DNA of 64,000 bases from Oegoconia quadripuncta (GCA_949316235.1 OX438750.1:18230865-18294864), one strand, 5' to 3'; numbered from the stretch's first letter, positions 26,166 to 38,981 are shown. Made by a program: numbers and translations. The notes: generated from the letters alone by a model not told the origin.

Positions 26166-27765
26166 TGGGGTGTTTGATTGACAAGCTGTCAGCTGTAATC
26201 GCCATATTCGAGTGGAATATTTTTGCTTATTAAAATGTGTAAATTTATTTCGGATTATTTTACTGCTCTACATTCAGTTAACACTAAATTATTCAATTAT
26301 TTTATATTAGTTAATTTAATATATTCATGACATTTACTGAAAAAATGTCACATATATGGGAAATATATATTATATAATATATCGAAAATTACCAATTTAA
26401 TATTGCTAAATATTACCATCTTAATAATAAGTATCTACCTAATAAATAATAATCAAAACTTAGATTACTAAAAAACATCTTATCTTAACTGATATGAACC
26501 AGACGCAGCAATTTTTTATTCTTATGACTACTATATTAGTCCTGTAAAAATCATCAAATTTTTCAATATTACCATAATTTTATGGTTACGTGGCGCCATA
26601 ATATAAGCCCCAATCGAACCGCCCAAATGTAAAAGGCCTAAGTTAAATAAAAATCAATTCCTTTAATTAAAGTTAGCACCTAAATAAAAAAGAATTTTCA
26701 CTAAACAAAGAATTCGAATATACGCGGCGCTCGTCCGCGTGCGGTTAGCCGCCGACGTGCGGTGTGAGGGAGAGGGCGCGCGAGAGCGTGACGGCTTGCG
26801 CAAGGGGCGGGGCGGCGGGCGGGGCGTCACGAAAACTTTTCACGAACTTTGTTGAGAGTTTCCCGCGCTTTTCGTACTACAAACTTGATACGTTTGGGCA
26901 TATTGTCTATGGTATTGTTTTGTTGTATGTGCCCATAGTAATTTATATGACTAAAAGTAGCATGCTGATTTTTAAAATTATTAATATTTCACCCTCTTTT
27001 CTAAATTTAAGTTTTATAAATGGTAATCATTTAAAATTGACCTTGTATCACAAATAATGTATGTATATGCAGCTGACCTCATTTTGATCAGAAAATAAAG
27101 TACCTAGAAAAGTTATTAATTCAGATGTTTAGTATTTCCATAGATAATTAATTATTGTAAAAGGTATGACAATATGCAATAATTATAAATAATAGATGAT
27201 ATAAAATTAAAGTAAAGAAGGGAATTGACTGGCATATTTTATAGTTCTTACTAGTTCAAAAGATCAGCTGTTTCACACGTTTCAGTCAGGTCATTCAACT
27301 TTTCTATAGAACAGCTGATTTCGCGATTTCAAAGTTGGTCCCACAAAGTTGTTCAGTGCAATGGGACACCATTTGTAGCTGACAAATCACCCCTTAAAAT
27401 ATGTCTCTAAATAATGCAAGGTATGAAATGATGCCAATACATTCACCTGTAGTCTCCAAGCAGTTAGAGTGATTTTGAATTTAGAATCAATAATAAACCT
27501 TCAATGTATGAAATTACATTACATACATTTATTTAAATTGCAATGGAATATGCCAAAGTAAAAAAAATCAAGAATAATCCGTCTCTATGAAGCTAGCATT
27601 GTGAGCAGACTTCACAACTATTTCCAACTGAATATTAAAGATTTCTTAGTTATATGTGCGTTTCAAATATATTTTATTACATTTTTATTTGCCTGGAATA
27701 TAACGTTAAATCGTGTTACTAGTTAAGGAAGCGGTGTTGTCAATCTACTTACAATAAAAAAAAAT
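26166..27765. other. runt upstream region, unassigned outside the CpG block
   Basis: AT-rich apart from 26700-26870. No repeat shared with the rest of the window and no exon seen; it could contain runt enhancers. Confidence 0.4.
26700..26870. promoter_or_regulatory. second CpG-rich block upstream of runt
   Basis: A compact CpG- and GC-rich block with a GGGGCGGGG box about 1.4 kb 5' of the runt start codon, flanked by AT-rich DNA. It could be a distal promoter or an enhancer of runt, or belong to an unseen divergent transcript. The open frame across it (26764-27057) has no recognisable domain. Confidence 0.35.
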
Positions 27766-27840
27766 ACAATACAATACAACACAAATACACTTTATTGCAC
27801 AACAGAAAAGAAAATACAGTTTCAGAAAAGTGGTAAGAAT
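27766..27840 (-). repeat. LINE 3' tail (family G)
   Basis: The reverse complement gives TTTTCTTTTCTGTTGTGCAA then TAAAGTGTATTTGTGTTG, matching 55485-55585. Other copies at 49595-49680, 51105-51240 and 55010-55108 share GATAAGACCGCC and GTGCAATAAAG. Confidence 0.65.
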
Positions 27841-27903
27841 AGAAAAATGATTTAGACAGACACACTTTTTTTTGATAATGATAATATAACCGACACACGC
27901 AAA

Positions 27904-28041
27904 CATGGCAGACCGCGAAAACGGTGGAGAGACGAGCTTGACAGTTTTAATAAGGGATGGTTTGTGCTCGCCAAGAACAAAAACGACTGGAAACAGATGA
28001 GGGAGGCCTTTTCCCAGCAGTGGGATACTATGGGCTCTTAA
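27904..28041 (+). pseudogene. non-LTR retrotransposon C-terminal coding fragment
   Basis: The frame reads RKRWRDELDSF … DWKQMREAFSQQWDTMGS and stops at 28041. The terminal EAFxQQWDxxG pattern is common at the end of moth LINE ORF2 proteins. The rest of the element is missing (5' truncation). Confidence 0.75.
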
Positions 28042-28429
28042 TAATAATGATAATATAAAATATAGGTATATTTATACATACATATATAATGATAAATGAT
28101 TATATATTCACATTCAATTTATGTGACACCAAACAAAGAAAAAATGGATACTGTAATTATGAAAGCTCATAACTATGAATATGGCAACAGTCAACGAGCT
28201 AGAAAATATGCCTTGACCCGTGCTCAAAAGTTAATAAAGATTGTGAACGACGCACAATTCAACGCCATCGACTAAAAAAGTTTTCAAAATCCTCTAAGTG
28301 TCTCGACATGGTTAGAGACTCCTTAAAGTCTCTCGAGTCCTATGTTTTTTTTTTGTGTAGCAGAACATGAAACACTGAGAAAATTAATGTCACATGATTG
28401 AGAAATTCTCTCACTCAATATGCCCTATA
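28042..28429. other. no recognised feature
   Basis: AT-rich DNA with T runs, between a LINE tail and a Tc1-like element. Confidence 0.4.
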
Positions 28430-28431
28430 TA

Positions 28432-29288
28432 CAGGGCGTCCCAAAGTTATGGGACATGAAGGGGAAGTACCTTAAATATCGTAGATAGTGAATTTTGCTC
28501 AAAGAAGACTTTATGTTATTTTTAAAAGTTAGTAATTCTGCATTCATAGATTTTCTAAAAATTATTTGCTTCGGCTGGGAATCGAACCGACTCAAATGTG
28601 AAAAAAAAAACACCCTACTTTTATGATGCCAATCGAAAGAATAGCTAAAAAATAATAACTCTGCCTAAGTAACATAGTATTTTAAAAGAAAGGAACAACG
28701 TGAAATTAATCATTTTAATCAAATAAAAAACATACATGAAACTGCCGTAGTCAATTAAGTAGGTATTTTTTTGTAAATTAATTAATTAAATGCTCAAAAT
28801 GTGATCCCTCTTGTCTTACGCAAATCGCCAATCTTTTAATGAGCCCGCTGCCTGTTGATTTTCTAATCATTTTATGGTGAACACTCGATGTGATATGGCA
28901 CAATTCTGTTTGCAACTTATTTACGAATAATCAATGCTATCTTTGGAATGATAATATCGCTACTTTTCGAACGTCGTCGGCAATAAATAACTTTCTTGAA
29001 ATTTGACTCAATCATTTTATGTTGTTCCTTTCTTTTAAAATACTATGTTACTTAGGCAGAGTTATTATTTTTTAGCTATTCTTTCGATTGGCATCATAAA
29101 AGTAGGGTGTTTTTTTTTTCACATTTAAGTCGGTTCGATTCCCAGCCGAAGCAAGTAATTTTTAGAAAATCTATGAATGCAGAATTACTAACTTTTAAAA
29201 ATAACATAAAGTCTTCTTTGAGCAAAATTCACTATCTACAATATTTAAGGTACTTCCCCTTCATGTCCCATAACTTTGGGACGCCCTG
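28432..29288. mobile_element. non-autonomous Tc1/mariner-like element, 857 bp
   Basis: TA-flanked ends (28430-28431 and 29289-29290) start CAGGGCGTCCCA. The inverted repeats are about 270 nt (28432-28701 and 29024-29288), so mirror reading frames appear at both ends. The interior keeps a short minus-strand remnant resembling the 3' end of the transposase gene at 60.2 kb (TCAAAATG followed by CTGTTGATTTTCTAATCAT), so it is an internally deleted relative. It has no intact coding sequence. Confidence 0.85.
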
Positions 29289-29290
29289 TA

Positions 29291-30137
29291 TACTCATGAT
29301 CATCGTGTATCATTATGATCTATACAATTATTAAATACCACCGTACAACATGATCTTTATAGAATATACGCTTAAGGTTATTATTGAAAATTTTTGCACT
29401 GGTTTGCAAATTAGTGTCTTATACCGCTATAGGTGAGGATCCACACTGAGCGACGGCTTATTTGTGGTACAGATACACATACAACTGTATTATACTTAAA
29501 TTGTAACAGTTGTACAACATATTGTAACAGTTTTTGTTTTTATTTTTATTACTGTGAAATAAGGCTACATTTGGTAAGAATAACATCAAGCAAAATGATT
29601 GTTGCGGTCGAATAGTTTTGTATGTGTTTCTGTAATATGCAAATAAACGCTTTATCTATCTATCATGACTCTTTCTTATTCAAGTCGCGCTAAGGCATGC
29701 TGATCGCCGATTAAAAAACTACCTGTTAATATTGCTCATATAATTACCTACACCAAATATTATCAAAGATATTAAGGGTCTTTCTTTACATAATTTTTTT
29801 ACAGATTTTTTCTATTATCAACCGGTAATTGTCGGCATCTTTGAGGCGCTTATCTATGGCGCTATTATCTTCTTAACGTTGAGGTTCTATTGTTGATAGG
29901 GATTAAAAGAATTTGTGGGGTCTACAGGCGAAACATTGAAGAGTTGCGAGATGACCATATTTTATTACTTCAAATTTGTGGTCAACTTATTTGGGTTTTG
30001 TTGTTATTGAAATGTTTAATTATTCTGCAGTTGTTAGAACGGCGCCAACCTCAGAATTCAGATGGGTGTCTGGTATAAACTCGAAAAAGAACATATTTAG
30101 TGTCATGTGACTGTTTAGTATTTGACACGTAAAAAGA
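29291..30137. other. unassigned; LINE tail (family H) at about 29580-29667
   Basis: GTGTTTCTGTAATATGCAAA followed by TAAACG and an ATCT microsatellite is a LINE 3' end repeated at 30425-30496 and, diverged, at 45620-45692. Confidence 0.5.
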
Positions 30138-30378
30138 ATAGAACCTACCCATCTCTTCCGGTGGGTGTCGTAAAAGGAGACTATGGGAGTTTACACCAAA
30201 AAACATCTATAGACTTGCACCTTACAAACGGAGGTGATTGGCTCACCACGTGTCACGTGTGCATTTCTGAATATTTTGAAAGGTGATCCGTGGATGTTGT
30301 TTCAAGCATTGAAGGAACACCCAGACGCTTAGGTTTGGGATATCTCTGACCATCCCATTTGGGATACAAGTCGTGTTT
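30138..30378 (+). repeat. repeat family C copy
   Basis: GGTGTCGTAAAAGGAGACTA through TTTGGGATATCTCTGACCAT. Confidence 0.7.
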
Positions 30379-30424
30379 TTATGTAGGAAAATTTTGAAAA
30401 GGATTATCAATCTCTACTATGATT

Positions 30425-30496
30425 GCAAAGCAGAATTATTGTTGCGTTGAATATTTTTGTATGTGTTTCTGTAATATGCAAATAAATATCTATCTA
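30425..30496 (+). repeat. LINE tail (family H)
   Basis: TATGTGTTTCTGTAATATGC followed by AAATAAATATCTATCTATG. Confidence 0.6.
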
Positions 30497-31135
30497 TGAT
30501 TTTATTCAAAATACTTACTCTCGTTATCCTCTTTAATCCTTCTAGTTACCGATTTCAGTAACAGTACACGCATCTAGAACAGTGGTTTTTAACCAGCAGT
30601 CTGTGGTTCACTGGTGGTCTCCAAAAGTACCACTAAGTAATAAAAAATACCGCTCTCAAATCGGATCGAATTTTACGAAGGGATCTACTTCTTCTATCTA
30701 GGGATCTAATCTACTTGGCACAAGTAAAGGAATAACTTCGAAAATTGTTAATTTCAAACGCGACAAACTTATATTTGCGGTAAATTTCATAGACCGTCTA
30801 TAATAATAACCTCAAACAATGGTTGATTAGATTACATTTATTTAGCTAATTTTTACAATGTCATATCATACAAAATATTTCGTAAAATAATGAAGTCTAA
30901 AATGAAAGTGATTGTCAAACAAGTGTAGTAATTATTTATTAAAAAGAATGAAATGAAATGATAGCCGCGTGTCGGTATTGAATGTCTTAGGTTCGAGTTT
31001 TAGGCATCAGAAAAGAAAACGTCCCGTATTGACTTCTAGAAGTTATGGCAACCCTAGGCATGGACCCTAACACTCAATAATAACCGATACAATATTTTTA
31101 ACGCAGAATTTATTTTGTTGACTTGACAGAACTTG
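30497..31135. other. no recognised feature
   Basis: AT-rich sequence, no motifs. Confidence 0.4.
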
Positions 31136-31362
31136 ACGACCGGTGGGTGTAGTGGATAGTGACCCTGTCAGCGAAACCAACGGTTGCGAGTTCGAATCCA
31201 GCGAGGGGTAAATGTTTGTGTGATGAATACGAATATTTTTCCCGAGTCATGGATGTTTATATAAATATTTATGTATGTTTATCCGTTATCTAGTATCCAT
31301 AGCACAAGCTTTGCTTAGTTTGGGACTAGATGATTGGTGTAAGTGTCCGAAATATTTATTAT
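31136..31362 (+). mobile_element. SINE-A, near full length
   Basis: Head with GGTGGGTGTAGTGG, B-box GAGTTCGAATCC, and end CTAGATGATTGGTGTAAGTG plus an ATT tail. Confidence 0.85.
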
Positions 31363-31939
31363 TACTTTGTCAATAAAAAACTTAATTGCACTAAATATTG
31401 TAAACAGTAAAAAACTGTGTAATGTAACATACCAATAAAAATTCGTAAAAAAATAGAAAGTCACATCGCTCCGAGGGTTGATGACGCCGGTGTTCTCACA
31501 GGCGAGTGTCAAAGAATTTCTCTCAATTACTGCAATAAAAATAATATTGTAGGCAAACATGGGCCGCTTTGAACTTGAAGCCGCCAGCTACCGATCGGTT
31601 TTGTGCAACCCCTGCCGTAAAATGCGAACGGAACAATGCGCCTGCGCACAATGACGAATATTTCTGAGATGCTCCTTTATTTCCACCCAAACATTGGCAT
31701 TGGGGCATTGTCGACGCCTTTGTTAACTATTTACCGACTTTTGGGTTGTTACATTGAAGGGGCTGCTGTCAGAAAGCCGGTACGTAATGTGGACTTAGAA
31801 AAAACGCGTCTCAATCCGATGCAGATGAAAAGGTTCAACGACTCGGCTAAAGTAACAACTTATTTAATTTTATTTTTGCCTTCGTTCGTGTGAAGTCAAG
31901 GTTACATTGGGTTATTAGTTTTGCTGTTATACTTATCAT
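31363..31939. other. no recognised gene
   Basis: Holds an 85-codon frame (31636-31893) without a domain. Moderate GC at 31560-31640. Confidence 0.4.
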
Positions 31940-31978
31940 AATCATCATATCAGCCACAAGATGTCCAAATGCTGAACA
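31940..31978 (-). repeat. RTE LINE 3' terminus
   Basis: The reverse complement reads GTTCAGCATTTGGACATCTT then GTGGCTGATATGATGAT, the RTE end. Confidence 0.65.
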
Positions 31979-32202
31979 TCATCATCATCAGCCCGTAAAT
32001 GTCCCGGGATATAAGCCTTCCCTCGTATAATGAGGGAGTATGGGCCTTAGTCCACAACGCTGGCCCAATGCGGGTTGGGGACTTCACATGCCTTTGAATT
32101 TTATTTCTCAGGCATGCAGGTTTCCTCACATGGCCTGCCTGGGAATTGAACCCGGACCTCCAAAATTGGGACCGTCTTAACCGCTGAGCTACCGTAGCGG
32201 CC
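31979..32202 (-). mobile_element. SINE-S (tRNA-derived, ATG-repeat tail)
   Basis: In sense it has a tRNA-like head with GCTCAGCGGTTAAGACGG and GGTTCAATTCCCAGGC, then GGCATGTGAAGTCCCCAACC, and it ends in (GAT)n like RTE. Related copies: 50011-50336 and 43003-43158. Confidence 0.75.
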
Positions 32203-32357
32203 TTCATTCAACCATTTCCCGCGACGTTCGTCAAGTCGCCTATACTCCTAAAATAATAAAGTTAAATAATAAATCCGTATGTGAATGAAGGTCGTTGACA
32301 TAGCCCAGCGGATTAACAGGTTGAAGTGATAATGGGCAGGGTAAATAGATCGAAGAA

Positions 32358-32575
32358 CTCATGGCCGGTGGGTCATTAAAGTTCTCGAGTGCGGAGACCA
32401 CTCAACGGCAAGCGCAGCGTAGTTCGTCCACTCACAAGGGGGACAGACGACCTGATCAAGGTCGCGGGAAATCGCTGGATGCAGGCCGCTTCCAACCGGT
32501 CATTCTGGAATTCTATGGGGGAGGCCTATGTTCAGCAGTGGACGTCCTGTGGCTGATATGATGATGATGATTAGT
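32358..32575 (+). pseudogene. RTE-type LINE C-terminal fragment and 3' end
   Basis: The frame from about 32446 reads DDLIKVAGNRWMQAASNRSF then WNSMGEAYVQQWTSCG and stop, followed by CTGATATGATGATGATGA. This is the typical end of RTE ORF2 in moths; 5'-truncated. Confidence 0.85.
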
Positions 32576-32612
32576 TATGAATACATATTTTTAACACACC
32601 AAAATATCTAGT

Positions 32613-32770
32613 CCCTAATTAAACCAAGCCTGTTCTTTAGATACGAGATAAACATACATATTATTTCGTTCAACATATTACGTGTTAATTAACCTAGCGG
32701 AAATCGAACCTGCAACCAATAATTGGACCAATAGCCACAGCAGTAACTAGACCAATCAGCCGTCCGACCT
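32613..32770 (-). mobile_element. SINE-A, diverged
   Basis: Reverse complement with a degraded B-box (GGTTCGATTTCC) and GTCGGACGGCTGATTGG head. Confidence 0.65.
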
Positions 32771-32819
32771 ACGAATTCAAATAATTTGGAATGAATTTAA
32801 ACAATACTAAGTTCCATTG

Positions 32820-33215
32820 CCGGTGCTTGGTCTCCACTCGAGAACTGTTCGGCTCAGCGTAGACGTTCATTCACAAGGTCGCGGCAAGTCGTTGGAGACA
32901 GGCCGCTTCCAATCTGTCGTTCTTGAAATCTATGGGGGAAAAAACTGACGCTGGAAGGGACTTCATTTCCTTAGCTGTTCACATTATGAATGAAGGATTC
33001 GAAGCTTTAGTGCGAATGTTCGATATGTTGACTACATACTGGTGGAATCGCTCCGCATGGCTAGTAGTCCGAAGATGAAATGGCTATGGTGAAAAGATTA
33101 TGTAATTCTAACGCACACTCACTGAAATGCATCCTGTAAAAGACTGAACAGGCGACCTTGCGACATATTTTCTAGGCGTATGTTCTGGATGGCTAACATG
33201 ATGATGATGTACCCA
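32820..33215 (+). pseudogene. degenerate RTE LINE fragment
   Basis: GGTCGCGGCAAGTCGTTGGA and GGCCGCTTCCAATCTGTCG match the RTE end at 32.4 kb. An unrelated insert separates this from TTCTGGATGGCTAACATGAT near 33190. Confidence 0.6.
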
Positions 33216-33641
33216 AGTTATTAATTTAAATAATGTAACCCAAGTTTTTAGTGTTATAAATGACAACGACTGTACTTTTAAACACCGGCCAACAGACCGT
33301 CGGAAATGCATCGAACGATACCCCTTGCTCGTATTTGGAAGTTGAAACAATCAAGCGTTACCTTAATTGCAGCCAAATGTCGGCATCGGGCCTCGGCCCT
33401 TAATCGTTGGACTTGACATGCTTATCCCACATGCCAGGTTTTATAAATTACTGACCCGTATAATTCTCACTGACGGAAGTTGTTAGGTAATACACAATAC
33501 TGTGTATCAACGGGGTTTATATTAATAGGATAGACATTTTTATTAATCTACTAATAAATGGCGTGATTAACCCCAAAGGGTTATTTTTAATTTTTTACCC
33601 CAAACGAAAAATAGAGTGTTATTTGTTTGACGGGGATGTGC

Positions 33642-33644
<3 letters not shown>
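33216..33644. other. no recognised feature
   Basis: Unique-looking DNA before a microsatellite. Confidence 0.4.
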
Positions 33645-33736
<92 letters not shown>

Positions 33737-33775
33737 CGTGTGTGCGTGCGTGCGTGCGTGTGTGTGTGCGCGCGC

Positions 33776-33845
<70 letters not shown>
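33645..33845. repeat. (TG)n microsatellite with TGCG/CGCG interruption
   Basis: About 200 bp of alternating purine-pyrimidine sequence. The interrupted middle (33732-33778) includes CGCGCGCG. Open frames through it are artefacts. Confidence 0.98.
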
Positions 33846-33847
<2 letters not shown>

Positions 33848-36800
33848 AGTCTTTGACAAGTTGTATCTCAGTGCGTGGTCCGATTTGAATGCGGTTTAAG
33901 GGGGCAAGTTATTTAGCCGTATTTGATGAAATCATTTAAGTCGTTTCGAAACTTTTAACTCAGTTGTTCGGTGTATTTGGATGATATATGATATGAAATA
34001 ATATAATATATTAAATACGTGTAATAAATGTCATAATTCCCAGTGACGACGGCAATCGTCTACATTTTTCGAAACGAGAATTGCTTACTTTTCTTAACAA
34101 TTTTTACAGTTGAAGTTATAGTATGGGTCTTCCATTCCATAATGAATTACAGCTACAGTTTCTATTATTATGTAAAGATATCGGTTCCTGATTTCACTTC
34201 CGTTCAATCTTTTCCTGTGTAAATAACTGATACAGTTTTTTGGAAAGATACAGTCTTTAATATTTATGATAATAATGATTAATGAACAGAGGTCAATAAA
34301 ATTTATATTTAATTCATATTTATATCGCTATTAATTTATCGATATTTTTATATAATTAAGATTCAATAACTTATTCAAATGTCATCAAACTCTATAAACA
34401 GCCGTGTCTGGCATAATGTTCGGTCATTTTGTTGGCTGCTGTTGAACCGAGAGGAATAAATTAATTGTACGGTCTATATTGTTTCTGTTCCTGATCCGCT
34501 GTCCGTTTACATAATATAAAAGATTTCTACGCAGGTGCATTAAATTTAAGTATTCTTGGTAAAATACGTTACATTTCCATAATGCATCAATTATCCAGCT
34601 GTGTTAAAGTATACTCGACCCGCAATGTTTTTAAACGTTAGGCTGACACAAATGGTGAAGGACCCTTCAAGATCGCAACTGGAAAGAAATACCTACCAAA
34701 AAAAGACCGTATGTAACACAGTAATTGGCCACTTGGATTATAAAGGAAATGTTTCCGGTCTCTGATAAAATGTAGAGTTAAGAAGGATCATAAAGTTAAT
34801 TTTAAATTTAAATATATAAGCTGGGGATATAATTTATTCAGCCTCAACCATAGACCCCTAATAACAGGCGAGGGGCATCTATCAACACATCAGGATAAGA
34901 GAACAGGTCATCAAAAACTTGGAATAATTATTGGCTAGTCCTGTCAAGTATTGAACTCTGATTGGCTCTGCTAAAGACAAAATAACAATCTTGGTATAGT
35001 CAATAACCCACCTCTCTAACTAATTTTGTAACTAGCTGATGTATGATCAGCTAGTTACAAAATTAGTTTGCCATAGTAAAACAAACATTAAGCATCTACG
35101 GGCAATGTGGTCGATGACCTCAACTTATTTAAAATTCCAGTAGGTGTGCGTCTTTTCATTTGATATTACAATTTATTCATAGTGTCCATTATCGCACATC
35201 TCACGTTTTGATTTTAAACTTCGTAATAAAATTTTGGTCTTCAAAATGTCAATTACAACTGTCAGCTGCATCCGCAAAAAGTGAATTTTTCTAGGCGTTG
35301 GCGTTATTGACACAAACGATATGTCGAGTGTCTCGTAAATACCCATTATTTCAATTTATATAACAAAAACTTTTTTCTGATCGTGTTGAAAATGCTGAAA
35401 TTTATCAAATACTTCGCTCGGTATTTTTCAAAAATCAATATTTCTGTTATAAACTCCCCTTTCAAAAATCTAATTCGGATCAAAATTCAATAGTTCCATC
35501 TGAAATTATTATTCCAGTAATAAGCTTTTGCTTTTTCTATAAACCAATTTAGCATAAAATATTGGTTTTTGATTAGGCATTTATTTTAAAAAGATTGGAA
35601 AGTAACGTAGATTAATAACTCTACATGATGTCTGCGTAGGGGCAGTAAAGTATTGTGCAAATAGAGTAAATCCGGTAAGCGCCCGTGGCTATCCGTATTC
35701 ACTGTTCATAGCCGTAAGTGAATACAGGTGAAGTGTATGTCGACCATTGTGGAGTTAATGCAGGAAGCGAGTAGAACGATAGAGCAATTACGGTGCGATT
35801 AAATGAAATTAACTAAAATAGGACCATCCCTTCTCTTCTTTTTGTGACCAAGAGAATATAAAAGTATAGACTACTTTATACTGACGCGCAGCAGCGTTCG
35901 TACGGCAAGCGTTGATAAATGCATAATGAGAGAGGTTTATATATAGTAATAAACATTTACATAAGCTGTTGATATCATAAGTTTTAAATATCAGTTGCAA
36001 TTGCATTGCCATTTAATTACTGGGATTGTGTACTCTACCTTCACCCACTTGTCACTCTCCAGCAGTTCAGTATCTATATACTCAAAAGTATCTCCAGTTT
36101 ACTATATATAAATAACTACATGTACCTCATCCCATTATAAATTTTGTTATAAGCAGAATTCTTTAAGCATGCAAATAAATTGTATGTACTTGATCTAATT
36201 ATTTCGTTACAATTAAATTTTAAACATATTTTGAAAATTATTCAAAATATTTTCGACTCTGAATTGTGATTTGCGTTCCTATTGGGAAAATTTTGACATA
36301 ATAATAAAGCATGTACGCTGAATGTGTGAAATTCCATACTAGAGGGAGGTTGGGGGCGAATGGAACTCATTACTGGCACGTGACACGACCTCGACGCCCA
36401 CCCCGCCCCTCGACACTGAACTGTTACATTTCGCCAATGAGTTATTGAGTGCGCTGAAGGCTCATGTGTTAAAGCTCTACTTTGGGATAACAGTCGTTTT
36501 TGTTGAAAATATTAAGATAAATGTGTCTAATTTCGTAGATGTTAGTAAAAAATATCAATTTATATATGTTTATCTCAGGTATGCATATTTTACATTAATC
36601 TCGACTTACATACGCAACAGCAGCACGATATTGTAGGTAATATTTTTCTAAAATATTTTATTACATTAGGAACTACACAGATTTCCTGACTAAAATTATA
36701 TCAACAAATTAAGATATTTACAAAATCTCCTAGGTAAAGATTTTTAGTTACATATAGATATAGTTATTTAAAGTAAAAAGAAGTAATACGTACTTATGAA

Positions 36801-38981
36801 TTAATTAATTAAAATTTTGTAGCATATCCATAATGCGAGGACAATTTTAATTCAACGCAACACATCAACAGCTTCCATTGTTAATTGCAGTTGATTGATG
36901 ACGCAATACAAAACGTCAAATTACCCTACAAATGCGTCCGCTTCAGTGTAACGGCGACGAAATCCCACCGTTTTCGCTTGCCCGCCCGCTGTATTTTTCT
37001 AATTGAATCATGTGTGATTTATTATTGGTCTGATGATGTATCATTCTTTCAACAGCAGCCGCGGCACCCCACGCTTGTGGCCCAAATTATTGCTACAAAT
37101 GTTCATATCTGAGCTTTATAACTGTTACGTACGCCATTGCGACCCGCACTCCCCTTCAAGCTTTTTTATTAAATTGAGTAATCGATTTTTTCGAGATTCA
37201 TTGAAGAGTAGTGATTCACTGAATTACGTTTTATTACTTGTAGAGTACTTATGAACAGACTTGAATGAGTATTCAGTTAGAATAGGACATAAGTAGATAA
37301 ATTAGTAACAATTTATCACGAGTAAACAAAATTGGGGCCAGTGAAGGTCCAGGAAGCCAGGGTGAAGGTATTATAATTTGAAACCGACGATCTCATAATA
37401 TTTCATTCAGTATATTAAATTTGTGTTATAATTTAGTGAATTCTGTGACTTTTCATTGATGTTGATGATATCGTATGCCTTACTGAGATCCATAAATTGT
37501 AAAAATCTATACCAAATCGTGGGGCCTGCCCACGCTACATATTCCGGTGTGTGGTGGCCACTCGAGAGCATACCTGCATGCAGACTGAGTAACTATATTT
37601 TATTATTAGGACATATTCTAACTGTATTCTTGCAAGTAAATTAATAAGTAAATGCATGTTAAAACTATACAACAACTTGATGTATTATGTAAATCGTATA
37701 ACTTCCCTGCGTTCACAACTTCCACCTCGACTTCATCAGCTAAGAGCTGAGTGCGCTTTCCGGCCGCCGCGCGCATTGTCGCCTCTCCTATTGTTTCACA
37801 CCCAGATCCGGATGTGATGTGCACAAAGCACCTCACTTTTAGGGTTGCAACTCATTTATTCGAATCAGATTTGCTGACAAAATCCGTGATTTATCAATAA
37901 ATTTTGTATCAGAACTAAGACATAGAAATTTCTAATTTTGATTCTCACTGTTATTTGATTCTATTTAAAGGTTACGTAGGTGTTACAAAATCCCTCCATA
38001 TCCCTCGATGGGATAAGTTCGCCTTTGTGTCTATTTGTGCATTCCTATATTGCTGTCGTACAATAACATACATATACACAAATACAAAAACCATTTAGGT
38101 ACCTAACTCAATACTTTTTTCTTTCTAAATCTGTAAATTTATTCAAGGTTATATTTTTATTAGGTTCCTTTTTTCGATTCTTGGTGTGGTTCTCTTCCTG
38201 GTTTAATGAGAAAAACCATCATTCTGGACATGTCAGAAAAAAAACTGTATTCTGGTAGCCCTGTAGTTGCATTGTTATTATGCCCTATAGTTGTCATTTG
38301 CTCAACTCGCTCGTTCATCCATGCATGCTGTTTTTAGTATACTGAAATATTGATAGTTTTAAAACAGTATTGGGAGTGTGCTTCCCAAGACAATTAATAT
38401 TAATGAATCCAACATCTTTGCATGGTTATAGAAAAAGGTATCTAAGAGATCTTACTGGATCTACCCTTCTCATAAAAAACAATAATGTTTCAAGAGCGTT
38501 TGGACTTTAGTGTTACGATCCTTTACCTTATTTTCAGTTACAATTTGATTGTAATCTTTGTCTACTTACACATGTATGTGTGTGTGTGTCGCTAAATGGT
38601 TCAGTTTTTTATTCTTTTTAGATTGGATATAGAATCAATATCGCCAGCTGTAATTTACACTTCATGGTACGTTTTGAGTTCTTATTCCGTGAGTACAGTT
38701 TTGAGTGAATAGTTTGCAGTGACGTCACAAATGGAAACAAAAAGTACCTGATAGTGTACTCGTACTTTAATTAAGATTAAAATAAAGGTGCTGGTGGTCC
38801 CAGTGGTGGGCTTATGTTGCTGACCTCCGAAAAAATATCTAGGGAAATTAGAAATATATTTACGCCAAGTATCAAGTAAAGTACTTTTCTTAATTACATA
38901 CTTTCTACTTAGATACTACTTATGGGTTAGAAATGCAAAGGTGTTCGGAAAAATCCAATAATATTTTTGCATTTTGACAAA
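33846..38981. other. long gene-free stretch, mostly unassigned
   Basis: About 5 kb with no exon or family motif seen. It contains the perfect hairpin at 35018-35068, a GC-richer patch at 36330-36450, another at 37720-37800 and a short TG run at 38575-38590. Confidence 0.45.
35018..35068. repeat. perfect 22-bp-stem hairpin, 7-nt loop
   Basis: AACTAATTTTGTAACTAGCT plus GA pairs exactly with its reverse complement at 35047-35068; the loop is TGTATGA. No mobile-element flanks seen. Confidence 0.9.

Noticed and set aside
28425..29334. Mirror frames at both ends of the 28.4-kb element
   Set aside because: They are read-through of the terminal inverted repeats.
33563..33899. Four Cys-Val, Thr-His or Ala-rich open frames
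   Set aside because: They are translations of the TG microsatellite.
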